From: Trema orientale
Taxonomy: Eukaryota; Streptophyta; Magnoliopsida; Rosales; Cannabaceae
NCBI GenBank assembly: GCA_002914845.1
Contig: JXTC01000026.1
Span: forward strand, 933,279 to 997,278
Direction: 5' to 3'
DNA length: 64,000 nt
The first letter of the stretch is position 1, and each line of letters starts with the position of its first letter. Positions 45,967 through 57,799 of the stretch are shown here, in pieces. The notes beneath the pieces were generated by a model. The model was not told where the DNA came from and did no database searches. It worked only from the letters and a program-made list of their open reading frames with translations. The position numbers were made by a program, and so were the translations under genes.

Positions 45967-47685
45967 AATTTTTTTTTATGTAAAAGTGATAGAAACCCTT
46001 CGTAATTATCTACATTAAAGAAGGGAAAAATCGTACGTATTCCTTATTCCTAATATTTTCATGGAGATTTAAATGTCTAATGTGGTGTGCTGCACACGCT
46101 AAAATGGACTAAATAACTGGATCTCAATTGACTGTTATGAAATAAGGAAAAGGTGTCTAGCTAAGCAAATGAGCCAAAGTGACGTCAGTTCATTATGAAA
46201 ATAAACCAAGAAACGCATAAGCCAAGTACCTGTATTAGCTTATATTGTCAAACCACCCTAAAGTCACAAAGTTCACTATATGGAGAGATAGGGTTACCAC
46301 CTGATATAAGTATTCCAACATACTTGAAAAAGCACGAATGCGGACAATGCTACCATGTGGCGATCCAAGATTGATCCCAAGTTTGAAGATAACGAGCTTC
46401 AATGGAAGCAAAACTTGTGTCCATTTTCAGTGTCATTTTATCCGATTTGTAATCTTTTGACATGTCATTCAATTAGAGTAGTTAACCAAAATTGGACGGA
46501 GAATATGCATCCCAATATTTCAGCAACATCTCTCCTTTCCTCTAATTTATTTGGTTTTGTTTTTTCACAATATTCTTAGTCATATTTTATTCAGAATAGT
46601 TGCTCCCAACAAGAAGCAGGTCATAAAAAGAAGAGTACTCAGACTAAGTTGATTTCCCAATCCTTCTCTCATAATGAGATACATTAACAAATACATGTTG
46701 GATCTTGTTAATAAAAAATATTTGATTTCCTATTCCTCCTCCTTGAGAAAAATAAAAAAATAAAAGGGTTTTTTAGCCAAAACTCAGTATATAACTAAGC
46801 TTAAAAATTTATAACTAAATATCTATCTCACTTAATGAAAAATAAAAATAAAAATACAACATACTTCACAACTAATTCTTTAAAAAATGGACATTTAGCT
46901 ATAATTTTTAAAACATGGACATCTACTTAAACAAATTTAAAAAATTGATTATCCACCAAGTTTTCTTTAAATAAAATGCTTTTGGACCTTTCAGGCCCGT
47001 AATAGGGCCCCAGAGACTGGAGGCACTCGGTCTTCTTAGCCTAAGGGCCAACACTTTCGTAAAAAATGTCAAAATATATCAGTTTTATAAGAAATATATC
47101 ATTATCAAGCTGATATATTTCAATATAATGTACATAAAATTAATATACTCTACATAAAATTGATCTACTAAAAAACAGTCGTTTAAAAGAAATGAACATC
47201 TTTTTATTAAATAGGTGGAAAAAATTCCAATTTAATGTAAGAAAAAGATCATGGGGAGTGAACCTAACTACGAGTAATTTGAGCGATCTGTATAAATATA
47301 TATATTTTACTATTTTTCAAAATAAGTTAATTAGAGTGCCACAATATTAGTTAAAGGTAGTCACCAATAAATTTATTACTTTTTTAGGACCATAAATGTC
47401 ATAGGCATCAGTTACTATTATAGTAGATATCTGTCACTAATTTCGTGAAGGTTCTAAAAAATGTCATTCTATAAAATACTATTAAAAAAGTTATTTTATC
47501 CCAGAATATTACCAATCATATTCATTACTGATTTCTTATCTCTTAATTGTGGTAATTCTCTTTTAGGCCTTTTTGAGGATTTGGCTCCGAGTTTGGTTTT
47601 GGGACTTAATTATACACCGAGGGACATTTAGGCCTAATTTAGATTAAGGGAAACCTTTTGGAAAATAAGGTCAAAAATATAGGAA
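45967..47685. other. AT-rich intergenic DNA
   Basis: A short open stretch at 46355-46579 has no recognisable similarity and no splice context. Nothing else is supported. Confidence 0.4.
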
Positions 47686-47689
47686 AAAA

Positions 47690-47975
47690 TTAGCTAGAAG
47701 CCACTTTTTCTTCCTTATTAATTAAATCTACCACCATACCACTTTTTTTATGAATTCTTGATAGGTTCTTGATGAATTCTTGACAATCTTTATAGATTCT
47801 TGATGGATTCTTGACAGATTCTTGACGTCGATGATGATCTTGATGGATTCTTGATGCATTCTTAATGCATTCTTGATGAAATCTTGATAGATTCTTGATT
47901 AATTCCCTCCCAAAAGTGGTAAAATCTAATGGTGGTGGTAAATTTAGTTAAACATTTGAAAAAAGTGGCAATTGC
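47690..47975. mobile_element. MITE-like inverted repeat enclosing a minisatellite
   Basis: Arms of about 50 bp: left has GCCACTTTTTC, TAAATCTACCACC and CCACTTTT; right has AAAAGTGG, GGTGGTAAATTTAG and GAAAAAAGTGGC. Between them (47752-47902) lies an array of 11-15 bp units of GATTCTTGATG type, about ten copies. Confidence 0.65.
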
Positions 47976-48960
47976 CTACTTAACCCAAAATATAGTGCGG
48001 TTAAGCTAACTTATTTTCATACGGTATTATTTTAGAAAAATATCATTTTTTTTTAAATCTCTCTTGTTGTCTCCCTCAAAACCAAAATACCACCACTCAA
48101 GACTAATCTCCTATTCTAGAGCTCCGCCATGGCTGCACTACAAGAGGTTGCCAAGGCTTACTCATTGGGGTTGTTTTAAGGACATTAACTTATTTTCGAC
48201 GAAGAGAATCACCTTCGAGAGCATCGTTAGAGTTTAGATTGAGCTCCACATTGGTGGGATCGTTGGACTTAGTGGCAAAGCATGCAATCCTGCTTGAAAA
48301 CTCGCCAATGAATTTGGACTAAGGATTTACTTTTACAATTACAATTATGCTTGTTATACGATCGGAGGTTTGTATGTGAATTTTTAGGCCAATTGTTGTT
48401 TATCATTATGCTTATACTCACATGTACCCTTTCTTTCGAAGACTCCAGCAAAGTTAAAGATTATTCGAAAGTTAAGATTGTTCATTTTGTTGGTTTAAAA
48501 AATAAGTCTGAGTCTGATGTATTTGTTTAGAACGATTTGGATCATATATATGATCGTCGTAGTTTTGTTGAGAGTGCACATAAGATGTTTGAGTTAATGC
48601 CTCAATTCAAATCCCTTGATTCTGGGATGATGATAATTCAAGATGTCTGATGTATTTTTTATGCATTATCTCTCATGATGAGTATAACTTGTAACTTGAT
48701 GATGTTTATTTATCGTTCAAGGGAAAACCTCAATTTTCCATCGTATTCAAATCTCTTGTTAGAATAATGTCTACTTGTCAAGTGAACCAAACATAATTTT
48801 TCTAGAAAATTTTTAGTAGATTTTATAATAATTTATCAATTTTAAATACTAATTCTAGTCATGATAATGGTGTTGCTTAGTTTCTAACTTTTAGACTAGT
48901 TTAAAATTTGTGTGGATTAGGAATTGGTCTAAAAAATAAGAGTTAGTTTCTTAGTTTATT
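47976..48960. other. Unassigned sequence, less AT-rich, no intact gene
   Basis: From 48120 to 48660 the base composition looks more coding-like, with interrupted open stretches on the plus strand, but no domain is recognisable. It may be a decayed transposon or gene fragment. Confidence 0.3.
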
Positions 48961-48964
48961 GGGG

Positions 48965-49450
48965 GTAAGTGTTTAGGAAACCAAACTAGTTTCTAGGAAA
49001 TCTTTGTAGTTTCTTGTGATTTAGTTAGCTATATGATATTCTGTTATATGGAAACTAGTTTGGTTTCTAGGAAACTTTTGTGGTTTCCTATGATTTACTT
49101 AAATACAGGGTATTCTACTAAAAGGAAATCAAACTAGTTTCTAGGAAACTTTTGCGATTTTCTGTGATTTACTTACGTACATGGTATTCCACTAGAAGGA
49201 AATCAAACTGGTTTCCAAGAAATATTTGTGGTTACCTGTAATGGCATTCCACTAAAAGTAAACCAAACTGGTTTCTAAGAAACCTTTGTAGTTTCTTGTG
49301 ATTTACTTACTTACAAGATATTCTGCTAATAGGAAACCAAACTGGTTTCCAAAAAACCATTGTGGTTTCCTGTGATTTACTTACATATAGGACATTCCGC
49401 TAATAGGAAACCAAATTGGTTTCCAGGAAATTTTTGTGATTTTCTGTATA
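48965..49450. repeat. Minisatellite, about 75-82-bp unit, six copies
   Basis: Each unit has AAACCAAACTGGTTTC (itself a palindrome core), AGGAAACTTTTGTGGTTTCC, TGTGATTTACTTAC and GGTATTCCGCTAATAGG. Copies differ by several substitutions and one is shortened (about 49230). Confidence 0.85.
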
Positions 49451-49747
49451 TATATATAAAAAAAAAAAAAAAGATGGCTTATTTACTAAAATGCCACCAC
49501 ATTTTCTAGCTTCCAAAGTATTTAGAAAAATACCATGAAAGGTCGTACATAATTTTTATTATTTTTGAAAGATCATACATTTGGTAATATTTTTTGAAAA
49601 ATATATATAAGTATCCAAAACCTTTTAGATTATGGCTTGAGGAGAGAACTTGGGTGGGTAGCACTAACTTGGGCCAAAATGGCTTTTTGTGATTTTTTTT
49701 TTTTTTAATAATACTATTAGAAATGTCAAGAACGTTTTGATCTATAA
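49451..49747. other. AT-rich spacer
   Basis: Homopolymer-rich; nothing recognised. Confidence 0.4.
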
Positions 49748-49752
49748 TCAAG

Positions 49753-51334
49753 TATTAGGATTATGCTCAAAAAGTATTTATTATTTATGGATATTTATTA
49801 AATATGTTAGATATTTAATAAAGGATATTTCTTGCATAGTATTTGTGATAATGTTTTGATTTATTGGTAAAATAGTAAATGTCAAAAGGTTCTATGATTT
49901 ATTCATTAGAGAAATAATTTAATAATGTTGTTTATTAAAGTTAAGACATATTTGCATCTAATTAAATAAAATAAGTTTTTTCATAACTAATAAATTGAAC
50001 ACTTCTCTTAGATCGTGTTGCAAGACTTTGTGCATTTATAGTATGTCTTAATCTATATTGATGTGACCATATGCAAAAGTCTTAGTATGTAAACATTGAA
50101 CAAGGATCATATGAAATATGTTCTTGTAATAAGTATCGTTGACAAGAACATAATCTTACCAACTTGATAATTAGCGCATGTTTTTCTTAATCCTGAAATA
50201 AATGATGAACCCGTATTTATAATTTTTACTATTTGAGATGTTAAAAAGTATAGATCAAGAAACTAATGATTTAGACCCTTGCATTTTAGTAATTCATTAT
50301 TATAGGCATTAGGAATATATGTTTATAGATATGAAATCCACAACTCTATTATATAAAGAAGTGAATACTGCCTTAATGAGTTATAAGTGCTTGGATGATT
50401 TAAATCTTAGCTAAGTACGTAATTAATAAAATTGGATATTCTATTAATTGAAGACTTTTTGCAAGTCTGAACGTCCATTAGATATAGTCTTGTATCAAGG
50501 AATCGAAAGATATAATTGGAGGAGCAAAATGGTAATTTTATCTGCCTCCAATTATCGGTATTCATGTAGGGATACACATACAAATGTTAATTATCTAATG
50601 GACATAATTTTAATTATAAAGTATTTTGTAATATTTATTTAATTTAATAGTGTAGTTTAGACCTTTAGTAGAATAAGTCCATAACTAGCAGTACAAGCCC
50701 ACTTATATTAAGAGTTAATTAGCACTGAGCATTTGCCTATTAGAGCTTGAATTAAATAGGTCCACTTGGGTCTCCAACCTACACCAACATCTTAGGCTGT
50801 ATGAGATCAATTGGGCTTAAATAGTTTACTGGGTAATTACACAAAAAGAGAGAAAAATTTCGGAATGAAGAGTGGGCCATTAGGGCCCACCATACTGCTA
50901 AATAAGTAGTGAAATTCAGCCAGTCTCTAGGCCTACTAGGGCTGGCCGAATTCCTCTATGGAGAAGCCTATAAAAGGTTCCTCCCCTCTCCTTTGTGTGT
51001 AAGATTCAGTTTTTGACTAAAACATTAGTTTGGCCGCTGTACAGAAAATTGAGAGAAAAGTGAGAAGAAATTCTTAGAGCCACTATTAGAGGCTATTAGA
51101 GTTCTTTCTCACTTTGGAGTTGATCAAGATCAAGATGTTTACACACTTCTGCAGTTACAAGCTTGGAGCATAGGAATGAAGACTTATTAGTTGAGGTACA
51201 ATTCTTTTGTATGTATTTAGACCATAACTAAGATATTCAAATGGTTTTTATGAAAAACTGTAATCCAAAAAAAATTTTGTTTTACATGCTTCCGCTCATC
51301 TTTGATTTTGTTATGTTTTTCGTAAATTATAACA
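49753..51334 (+). repeat. Probable copia solo LTR
   Basis: Starts TATTAGGATTATGCTC (degenerate TGTTAGG-type LTR start) and ends ATGCTTCCGCTCATC... then TTATAACA, the usual 3' end style of copia LTRs. A strong TATA box TATAAAAG is at 50969-50976. No internal domains follow. A clean TSD was not found (TCAAG versus AATAT after removing the MITE), so the left end is uncertain. Confidence 0.5.
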
Positions 51335-51338
51335 AATA

Positions 51339-51510
51339 GGGGAGGGCTATAGTAGGGACGCCCCTACGTAGGGCCACCCTTTATATACCGTTTGATGAGA
51401 ATCTGTGGGGAATAACGGGAATCTGTGGGGAATCTATTTATATACAGATTCCCATCAAACGGTGAATAGACAGGGCCCTACGCAGGGACGCCCCTACTGT
51501 AGACGCGCCC
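51339..51510. mobile_element. Complete Mutator-type palindromic MITE
   Basis: 172 bp flanked by a perfect 9-bp TSD TAACAAATA (51330-51338 and 51511-51519), the length typical of Mutator elements. TIRs (left GGGGAGGGCTATAGTAGGGA, right inward GGGCGCGTCTACAGTAGGGG) each contain a smaller palindrome GGGACGCCCC. The inner arms CCGTTTGATGAGAATCTG and CAGATTCCCATCAAACGG pair as well. Inserted in the last bases of the LTR-like sequence to the left. Confidence 0.85.
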
Positions 51511-51519
51511 TAACAAATA

Positions 51520-52213
51520 TTAAGAACTTCTTAACTATGGGGAAAAAAAAAAACAATTATTTATAACGTTTTAATGGTTAAGAAGCTCTTGACTATAGTT
51601 TACAACATTCTTGATACTCTAAAAAGAATTTCATTTTAAAAAAATTCACAAAAAAGTTATTTGGGCCCAAATTAGTCCTACCCATGTCCTTTTCTCTTCT
51701 GGGTATCTCTTAAGTCCTAATTTAGATTCCTTCTTGGGTTGGGCCTTTTGCAACGTCTTCATTCCTCCGAAATTGCGTGAGAAGCCAAGCTTATGGAGTT
51801 GATCAGAACCCAATTTCAGAATTAATTAAACTAGACCTCCGTAAAAATAAGTAAGCAAATAACGAGACCTCCAATCATATTAGTTAATTTACAATTTCAT
51901 TCGTTTTCAACAGTTGATTGCTAAATCAATAACATGATATTGTACATTAATCAGTCATTAATTTGAGTTGGCAGATTGTATTTTATTGATTTTTTTTTTC
52001 CTTGGAAAGCTTTGGTTTAGTTATTAGTTTCTTTTAGCCTAAATCATAGTTTGAGTTAGTGGGTTTAGACATATTCTCGAGATAAGTAGATAACCATAGT
52101 TCCTCCCAATACCAAGGTCTTAAATTCAAATTCTAAAAACACTTTAAAAATTAAAAAAAAAATTAAAAAAAAGAAAAGAAAAAACCTTTGTTGATGTATT
52201 ATTGGCAAAAGGC

Positions 52214-52247
<34 letters not shown>

Positions 52248-52944
52248 GGAGTCATGGCAATGATTGATGCATGGATGGGTAAATAAGTTGACAATAAGAC
52301 AAACTTACTCTGGGGAGTGGCTACTAAGTAGTTGAGACTCTTACGGTCAATTGACTGTATCACTTCCTCATGACTTGTCTTCTACAATGCGAGCAGCATC
52401 TTTTTTCTTTATTCCCTACTTTATAATTACTTTTCTTTATATTTTCTTGACATATATGATTGGTTGCATCACTATCTTTTATTTTATAAAAGTCATTTTG
52501 TACTACCAACCTTTGTGCATCACCACAAATGATCATTATTAATTTTTAATAACAATAAATTCACATATAAGATCTAGAGCAAAAGGTTATCACATTTTTA
52601 CATAGACATGATATATAGAATTTTATGTGAAAATTTGACTGATTTAAAAAAAAAAAAAAAAAAAAGGAACGAACTCGTGGTGAAACTCATTGCTTATAAT
52701 ATAGCGTATCCATTTTGTATTTGTCATTTGCCCTTTTTAATTTCCCTTTAGCTACTACTACAATGAGAGTATGGTCCATTCATTATTTTTCGTCAAGATA
52801 TAAAATAATTTTGTTAATTAAACAAAGAAAGGGGAAGATATAAATACCTACTTCATGATAATTTCATCTCTTCACTAGATTATTTTTTGATTGGTCATTG
52901 AGTCTATATTTTGTTGTTTATTGGGATTATATAATAAAGAGTAG
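51520..52944. other. AT-rich intergenic DNA with (TA)n
   Basis: (TA)n at about 52219-52246. No genes or element ends seen. Confidence 0.4.
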
Positions 52945-53111
52945 TAAACCAACTGGGACTAGCTCAGTTGGTCCAAGGTTTGAGGGATGTGTGTGTGAGT
53001 TTGGGGGGGTCAGTGATTCAAATCTTGCTAGAGTGTGTGTGTGTTATTTTCTTTTAAATTTGTAGTAAGTGGTGGTCATTAATTAAGTCCCACTTTTAAA
53101 AAGATTATATA
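52945..53111 (+). mobile_element. tRNA-derived SINE
   Basis: Flanked by a perfect 17-bp TSD TATATAATAAAGAGTAG (52928-52944 and 53112-53128). The head has a pol III A box (TAGCTCAGTTGG, 52961-52972) and a weak B box (GTGATTCAAATC, near 53012-53023). The 3' part has TATTTTCTTTTAAATT, GTAAGTGGTGGTCATTAATT and an A-rich end. Not a functional tRNA: it lacks anticodon and acceptor pairing. Confidence 0.85.
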
Positions 53112-53143
53112 TATATAATAAAGAGTAGGAAACGGTAATAGAA

Positions 53144-53430
53144 GAATACAAAAAGCCTAGAAAGTAGGAGCCAACAAAACCTGATATAGACAAACAGTTA
53201 CGATTAGTTGATATTACACTGCAAATAAGTTGATCAAATGGATAAAAATACAATTTTAATTTTAATTATGTTATATGTTACATTTTTATGAATACAAAAA
53301 GCCTAGAAAGTAGGAGCCAACAAAACCTGATATAGACAAACAGTTACGATTAATTGATATTACACCGCAAATAAGTTGATCAAACGGATAAAAATACAAT
53401 TTTAATTATGTTATATGTTATATTTTTATA
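53144..53430. repeat. 146-bp tandem duplication
   Basis: Copies start at 53144 and 53290 with GAATACAAAAAGCCTAGAAA and run through ACAAACAGTTACGATTA to TTATATGTTA. Differences are a few substitutions and a short deletion in the second copy. Confidence 0.9.
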
Positions 53431-54157
53431 TTAAGGTATCCTTAATATTCTTAATACGAAATCAGACTTCAATGCACGTGTAGGCATAATATGATACTTA
53501 ACGACGGATACAATCGATTGAATTTTATTCTTAAATTTCATCTTTCTCTAGTATATTTTTAGCTCATGTAAGTAGACTGGCTAACAAATAGTTGTTCATT
53601 GAGTACCTAGATTTTCACTTAGGAAGACAATAAATTAAAAATTCTCTAGCTGACGACCTAAGTCCAATTGCAGTCATCATCACTACGATAAGTTTCATAA
53701 TAAGTTAATTAGGTTACAATCCAACTAGTCTTTTAAAAGAATAAATAAATAACTAATGGCAAGTCAAAAATAACAAACAATCAAGCACTGAAAATACCCA
53801 TATAGTAATTAGGCACTATGCTTTACCTTGATACCCTAGCTCAATTATATTTCTCGTTACAGAAATATTGCGACTCATAGCATATTTTGCTTTACATTTT
53901 ACTTTCGATAAAATGTGGTCTGATGTAATTCTGGATCGTGTATCCGTGTTTGCTTTGTACTAGGATTCTTTCTATATCGGTTAATAAAATCACCACTTTT
54001 GCCTCTTATATATAGTCAAGCACAGCTACTCTATCGTCATCTCATGTTTTAGACACACATGCATGTATTAGGCACATAATGAGTGTTTCAAATCGGGTCA
54101 TAAAACCAAATTATATCAAATTCTTTTATGTTATCTCGCGGTGCTTTAGAGTTCAAA

Positions 54158-54546
54158 CAGGGCTGGCAATTTGAACACGACCCGCCAACACGACTCGAAA
54201 CCCGCACGTTTTATTGACACGCTTGACACAAAATTGACCCGAATTAACACGATTAATTAATTTTTTATCAAAATATATTATAAAATATTAAATAACGACT
54301 CTATTAAAAATATTTTTTAACAAATTTCTTGTGATTTAAATGAAAAATAATAAACTAATGAGCTAATTTACCTTAATAAAGTAAAACTAGAGTGAAAAAA
54401 TCAAGTAAATGAATAATTATAATGTTTAGAAGTATTGTAACACGTCAGTCTGACTGACGTTTTCATTAAACAGGTAATTCGTAGGTAACACGAAACCCGC
54501 ACGACATTAAATGGGTCGACACGAATGACACGAATTGCCAGCCCTA
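54158..54546. mobile_element. hAT-type MITE
   Basis: 389 bp with TIRs CAGGGCTGGCAATT...AATTGCCAGCCCTA and a perfect 8-bp TSD AGTTCAAA (54150-54157 and 54547-54554). Subterminal ACACGACCCGCC/GGGTCGACACG motifs. No coding. Confidence 0.88.
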
Positions 54547-54852
54547 AGTTCAAACTCATATGAATATAATAAAATAAGTCGTAGTATCTTATGATATGTC
54601 AAACAGAGGCTTGTATAATTTATTCGACTTAAATAATCTTTTGGACTAAATTTCGTCCCATTATGCGAACACCAAGACCAAAATGTTTAATTTAAGCTCC
54701 CAACTTGCCATGTTAACAACTTAACATAAACACAAACACATTACTGACAAACAAGAAGCGCATGTAATGGCGCTGTGGTCCTCCTGTCGGCAACACACGC
54801 AAAAAGATGCACGTGCTTAGCACGTGCACCTCTACCAAACAATGTCTCTACC

Positions 54853-54897
54853 AAACAATGTCAACCCAGCACACACACACACACATACACATACACA
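54853..54897. repeat. Imperfect (CA)n microsatellite
   Basis: ACACACACACACACATACAC type tract. Confidence 0.8.
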
Positions 54898-55400
54898 GCT
54901 CTGCTTCCCAACTCCCCTTCTGAACAGTGTCATCATGTCTCTGAGCACAGTGCAGTAACCAATGCTCAACTTGTCTGATATGCAAGCCAATAATTTAACA
55001 TTTACCAAACAAAACTTCAAAATTTGAGCATACCACCATAAGTGATAATCCCTTTTTCTAAATTTAACCAAGCTTCAAATTACATTATACTAATACTTAT
55101 TTACTAACAATAAGTTATAGTGTGGCTCAAAGGCCACAAATTTAGTCCATATAATATATATCCTGAACACACGATTAAAAAAATAAAAAGTTGGACTTGG
55201 ACAGAACCGATTAGTAAAAACAAAGACAGAAAAAGAGAACATCATCTTAATCTTAACAACTACACAATAGAACAGATAAGATTTCACTTATCACCATCAT
55301 CATCATCAGCATCATCATCCTAATCCAAGTCTGTCTTCTGCTTCTTCTGCTTCATCCAAAAACCACACCAAACTAAACAGAGAAAATCACACAGTAACCC

Positions 55401-57306
55401 TTACATTATTGAGCAGCCATTTGTGTTCTCATCACTGAACATATGGGCGGCAGAGCTATCAGAGCCATAATTTGGTTCAGGGTATGATGAGTATGGGATA
55501 GGAGATGGAGCTGCTTGAGCTGGATAAGGACTGTAGTTATAGTAGTAGCCTGTGCTTGGAGGAATGAAGGGGGATCTCTGGTACATGACTTGTGGCTGCT
55601 GTTGTTGCATCATGGCATGATGCCTGGCCTGATGCATGTTCATCATGTTCATGTTTGTCATCATGGGGGATGACGATGATGTATGGTTGTTGTAGCCATT
55701 CATGTTCATCAACATGGATGATGGATACTGACCTGTGGCATAGCCACTGGGGAGACCAGAAGAGGTAGCCGGATGGCCATTGTTGTTGGGTTGGAGGTGG
55801 AATCCTCCAAGTCCATTAATGGTATTCCCCCCCAATCCAGCTGAAGTAGACGGATTAGGACCATTTCCATGGAAACCAGCCAAGTTCATCATGGTGTTAA
55901 GGTCATTACCCCTTCTTCCTTCCCCTGCAGTATTGATATTTCCACCACCAAACTGAGGATTGTTACCCAATTTAAGGGCAGCCAAGGTTTTCTGATCAAT
56001 GACACCAGGGGAAGCCTTCATTCCCATATTCTGATTTGGCTGAGCTTTCTTTCCAGAGTTCCCATTTGGATTATTAGCATGATGGTTGATCTTTCCATTG
56101 TTTTGAGCTGACATGGCTTGAGCGTTCTTCTTAGCTTCACTAGCATCCATTGCTTGCTGCCTAAGCAAACCCAGTTGTACTTTCTCTCTGATAAACCTCA
56201 GCTCATCATCTTCCTCGTCCTCATCTTCATCATCTTCATCGTCATCTTCTTCACAGCCAAAAGGAGCAAACTTGTGTTGCTGCTGGTTTTTGAAGGCCTC
56301 AAACCCCTTCATCATGTTTTGTTTGTGGTGACCTTTGTTGTTCTTGTCATCTTTGATACAGTTGTTGTTCTTTTGCTTCTGGTTTTGGTTGCCCTTTTGG
56401 GACCAAAGCTCAGCATGTTTGCCAGCTCTAACCAGCTTCTTGATCAAAGTTTCAGAGTCCACACTCCCTGAAACTGTGACTCTTTGCTGGTCTGAATCTA
56501 TGTTCACTTGGTAAACACCTAAAGGGAAAAACCCCATAAAACAAATTATAAACACTTCATTCTGAATTTTAAAAAATAAGAACAATTAAAAAGTCTTGCT
56601 AATATCTGGAGATCAGAACATTTGTCCAGTCAATTTGTAAAATTTTCAAATACTCGAGTCTACCATTTTTAACAATTCATCAAAGATTCAAACATGTGGG
56701 TTGTACTCTGATCCATCAACTACCCCCATTAAATTACAAGTAAAAATAACTTGTGAAAAAGACAGGACCATGAAATTTCAATGGAAATTTCGTAACGGTA
56801 ACAATTCATTAAAGACTCTTACAGTTTCTCCTACTAATTCTTAAGCACTTCTTAAACATTTCCTCTCTGGAACTAAACAAGCACGAGTGGCTAAATGGTA
56901 AAAAGTCGAATTCAGTAACCATTGAGAAGAAGACAAGAGAATAACACAGCTAAAAAGATGAGCAGAAAAGTAAGCACCTTCAATTCTCTGAAGCAGTTTC
57001 TTCACCTTCTGCTTGCACCCATCACAATGTATGTTCACTCTGAGAACAAAGGTCTGTAAAACAATATCTAAATTAAAAACTTTCTTTTAAAAAAAAAAAA
57101 GCAACAAAAGCAAAAAAAAACAAAAAACAAAATAAGAAAAGGGAAGATTCTTAAGGAAAAGACCAATACCCAACTTTGCTGTTTCTAAAAAGGAGAAAAA
57201 AAAAAAGATAAAAATGCTAGACCCAAAGAGAAGAGAGACAACAGAATGTGGTTTAAGATAGAAAGACCTGGATCTTGAGGAGCTTAAAGTCTTCTTCTTT
57301 AGTCAT
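55401..57306 (-). CDS. HIPP: Heavy-metal-associated isoprenylated plant protein (HIPP), 3 exons
   Basis: Predicted 410-residue protein, spliced from exons 57306-57268, 57053-56978 and 56518-55401; introns have GT-AG ends (acceptors TTTACAG and CCTTTAG). Total coding length is 1233 bp including stop, in frame. Residues 10-75 form an HMA fold with the metal-binding loop HCDGCKQK (Cys-x-x-Cys), followed by [18 protein letters not shown] and [20 protein letters not shown], as in metallochaperone-like HIPPs. Then come a Lys/Asn/Gln-rich linker, a long Asp/Glu tract (after FGCEE), a helical [20 protein letters not shown] segment, a Gly/Asn/Met/Gln-rich low-complexity region and a Tyr/Pro/Ser tail. 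The last four residues CSIM are a CaaX box, with Met favouring farnesylation, so membrane or nuclear association is expected. Start chosen because [13 protein letters not shown] is the family N-terminus. The long C-terminal region places it with the large HIPPs (Arabidopsis HIPP32-37 type). Its metal or partner cannot be told from sequence. Confidence 0.93.
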
Positions 57307-57332
57307 TTCTCCACTGCTGTTTGAATGAAAGC

Positions 57333-57334
<2 letters not shown>

Positions 57335-57370
<36 letters not shown>
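57335..57370 (-). repeat. (GA)n/(CT)n tract in the HIPP 5'UTR
   Basis: About 33 bp of CT on the plus strand, GA in the sense of the gene, ending about 30 bp before the start codon. GA repeats in plant 5'UTRs are known binding sites for BBR/BPC factors. A second shorter one is at 57700-57718. Confidence 0.8.
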
Positions 57371-57372
<2 letters not shown>

Positions 57373-57714
57373 TAGGAAAGAGGCAAAAGGAAAACAACAC
57401 ACACTTGAGCTAAGTTAGAGAAAAGGGTAAAAGAGGATTCTTTTTTTTTTGCTTGAGTTCTCTACAACTTGTAGATTCTTTCTACCATTCTTTTTTCACT
57501 TATATCTTTCTCTCCTAAGCCATTCTTTTCGGTTCTCAAAAAACAAAAGCGAGCAAATAAGAAAACAAATGGCACATGGGTGTTCAACTATTCGAATATA
57601 TATATATATATATATATCACATAAACTACTATATTCTTAATTTATAAATGAAAAGTGACAATGAGAAACACGAACCCAAAATGTCAAGACAAAATAGCAG
57701 AGAGAGAGAGAGAG

Positions 57715-57760
57715 AGAGAACACTATTTAGAAAAAGAGAGAAGGAAAATATATAGAGGGG
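57715..57760 (-). promoter_or_regulatory. Possible HIPP core promoter
   Basis: The minus strand has CTATATATTTTCC (about 57746-57757) in a pyrimidine-rich setting and then long CT-rich leader sequence down to the start codon about 440 bp away. Other AT boxes nearer the gene (about 57500 and 57640) are alternatives. Confidence 0.35.
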
Positions 57761-57799
57761 TGAAAAGTCAGAGGAAAGAAAGTGAGGTGAGTTGAGGGA

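Noticed and set aside
52961..53023. tRNA gene
   Set aside because: The A-box region looks like a tRNA D arm but no acceptor, anticodon or T arm pairing; explained as a SINE with TSDs.
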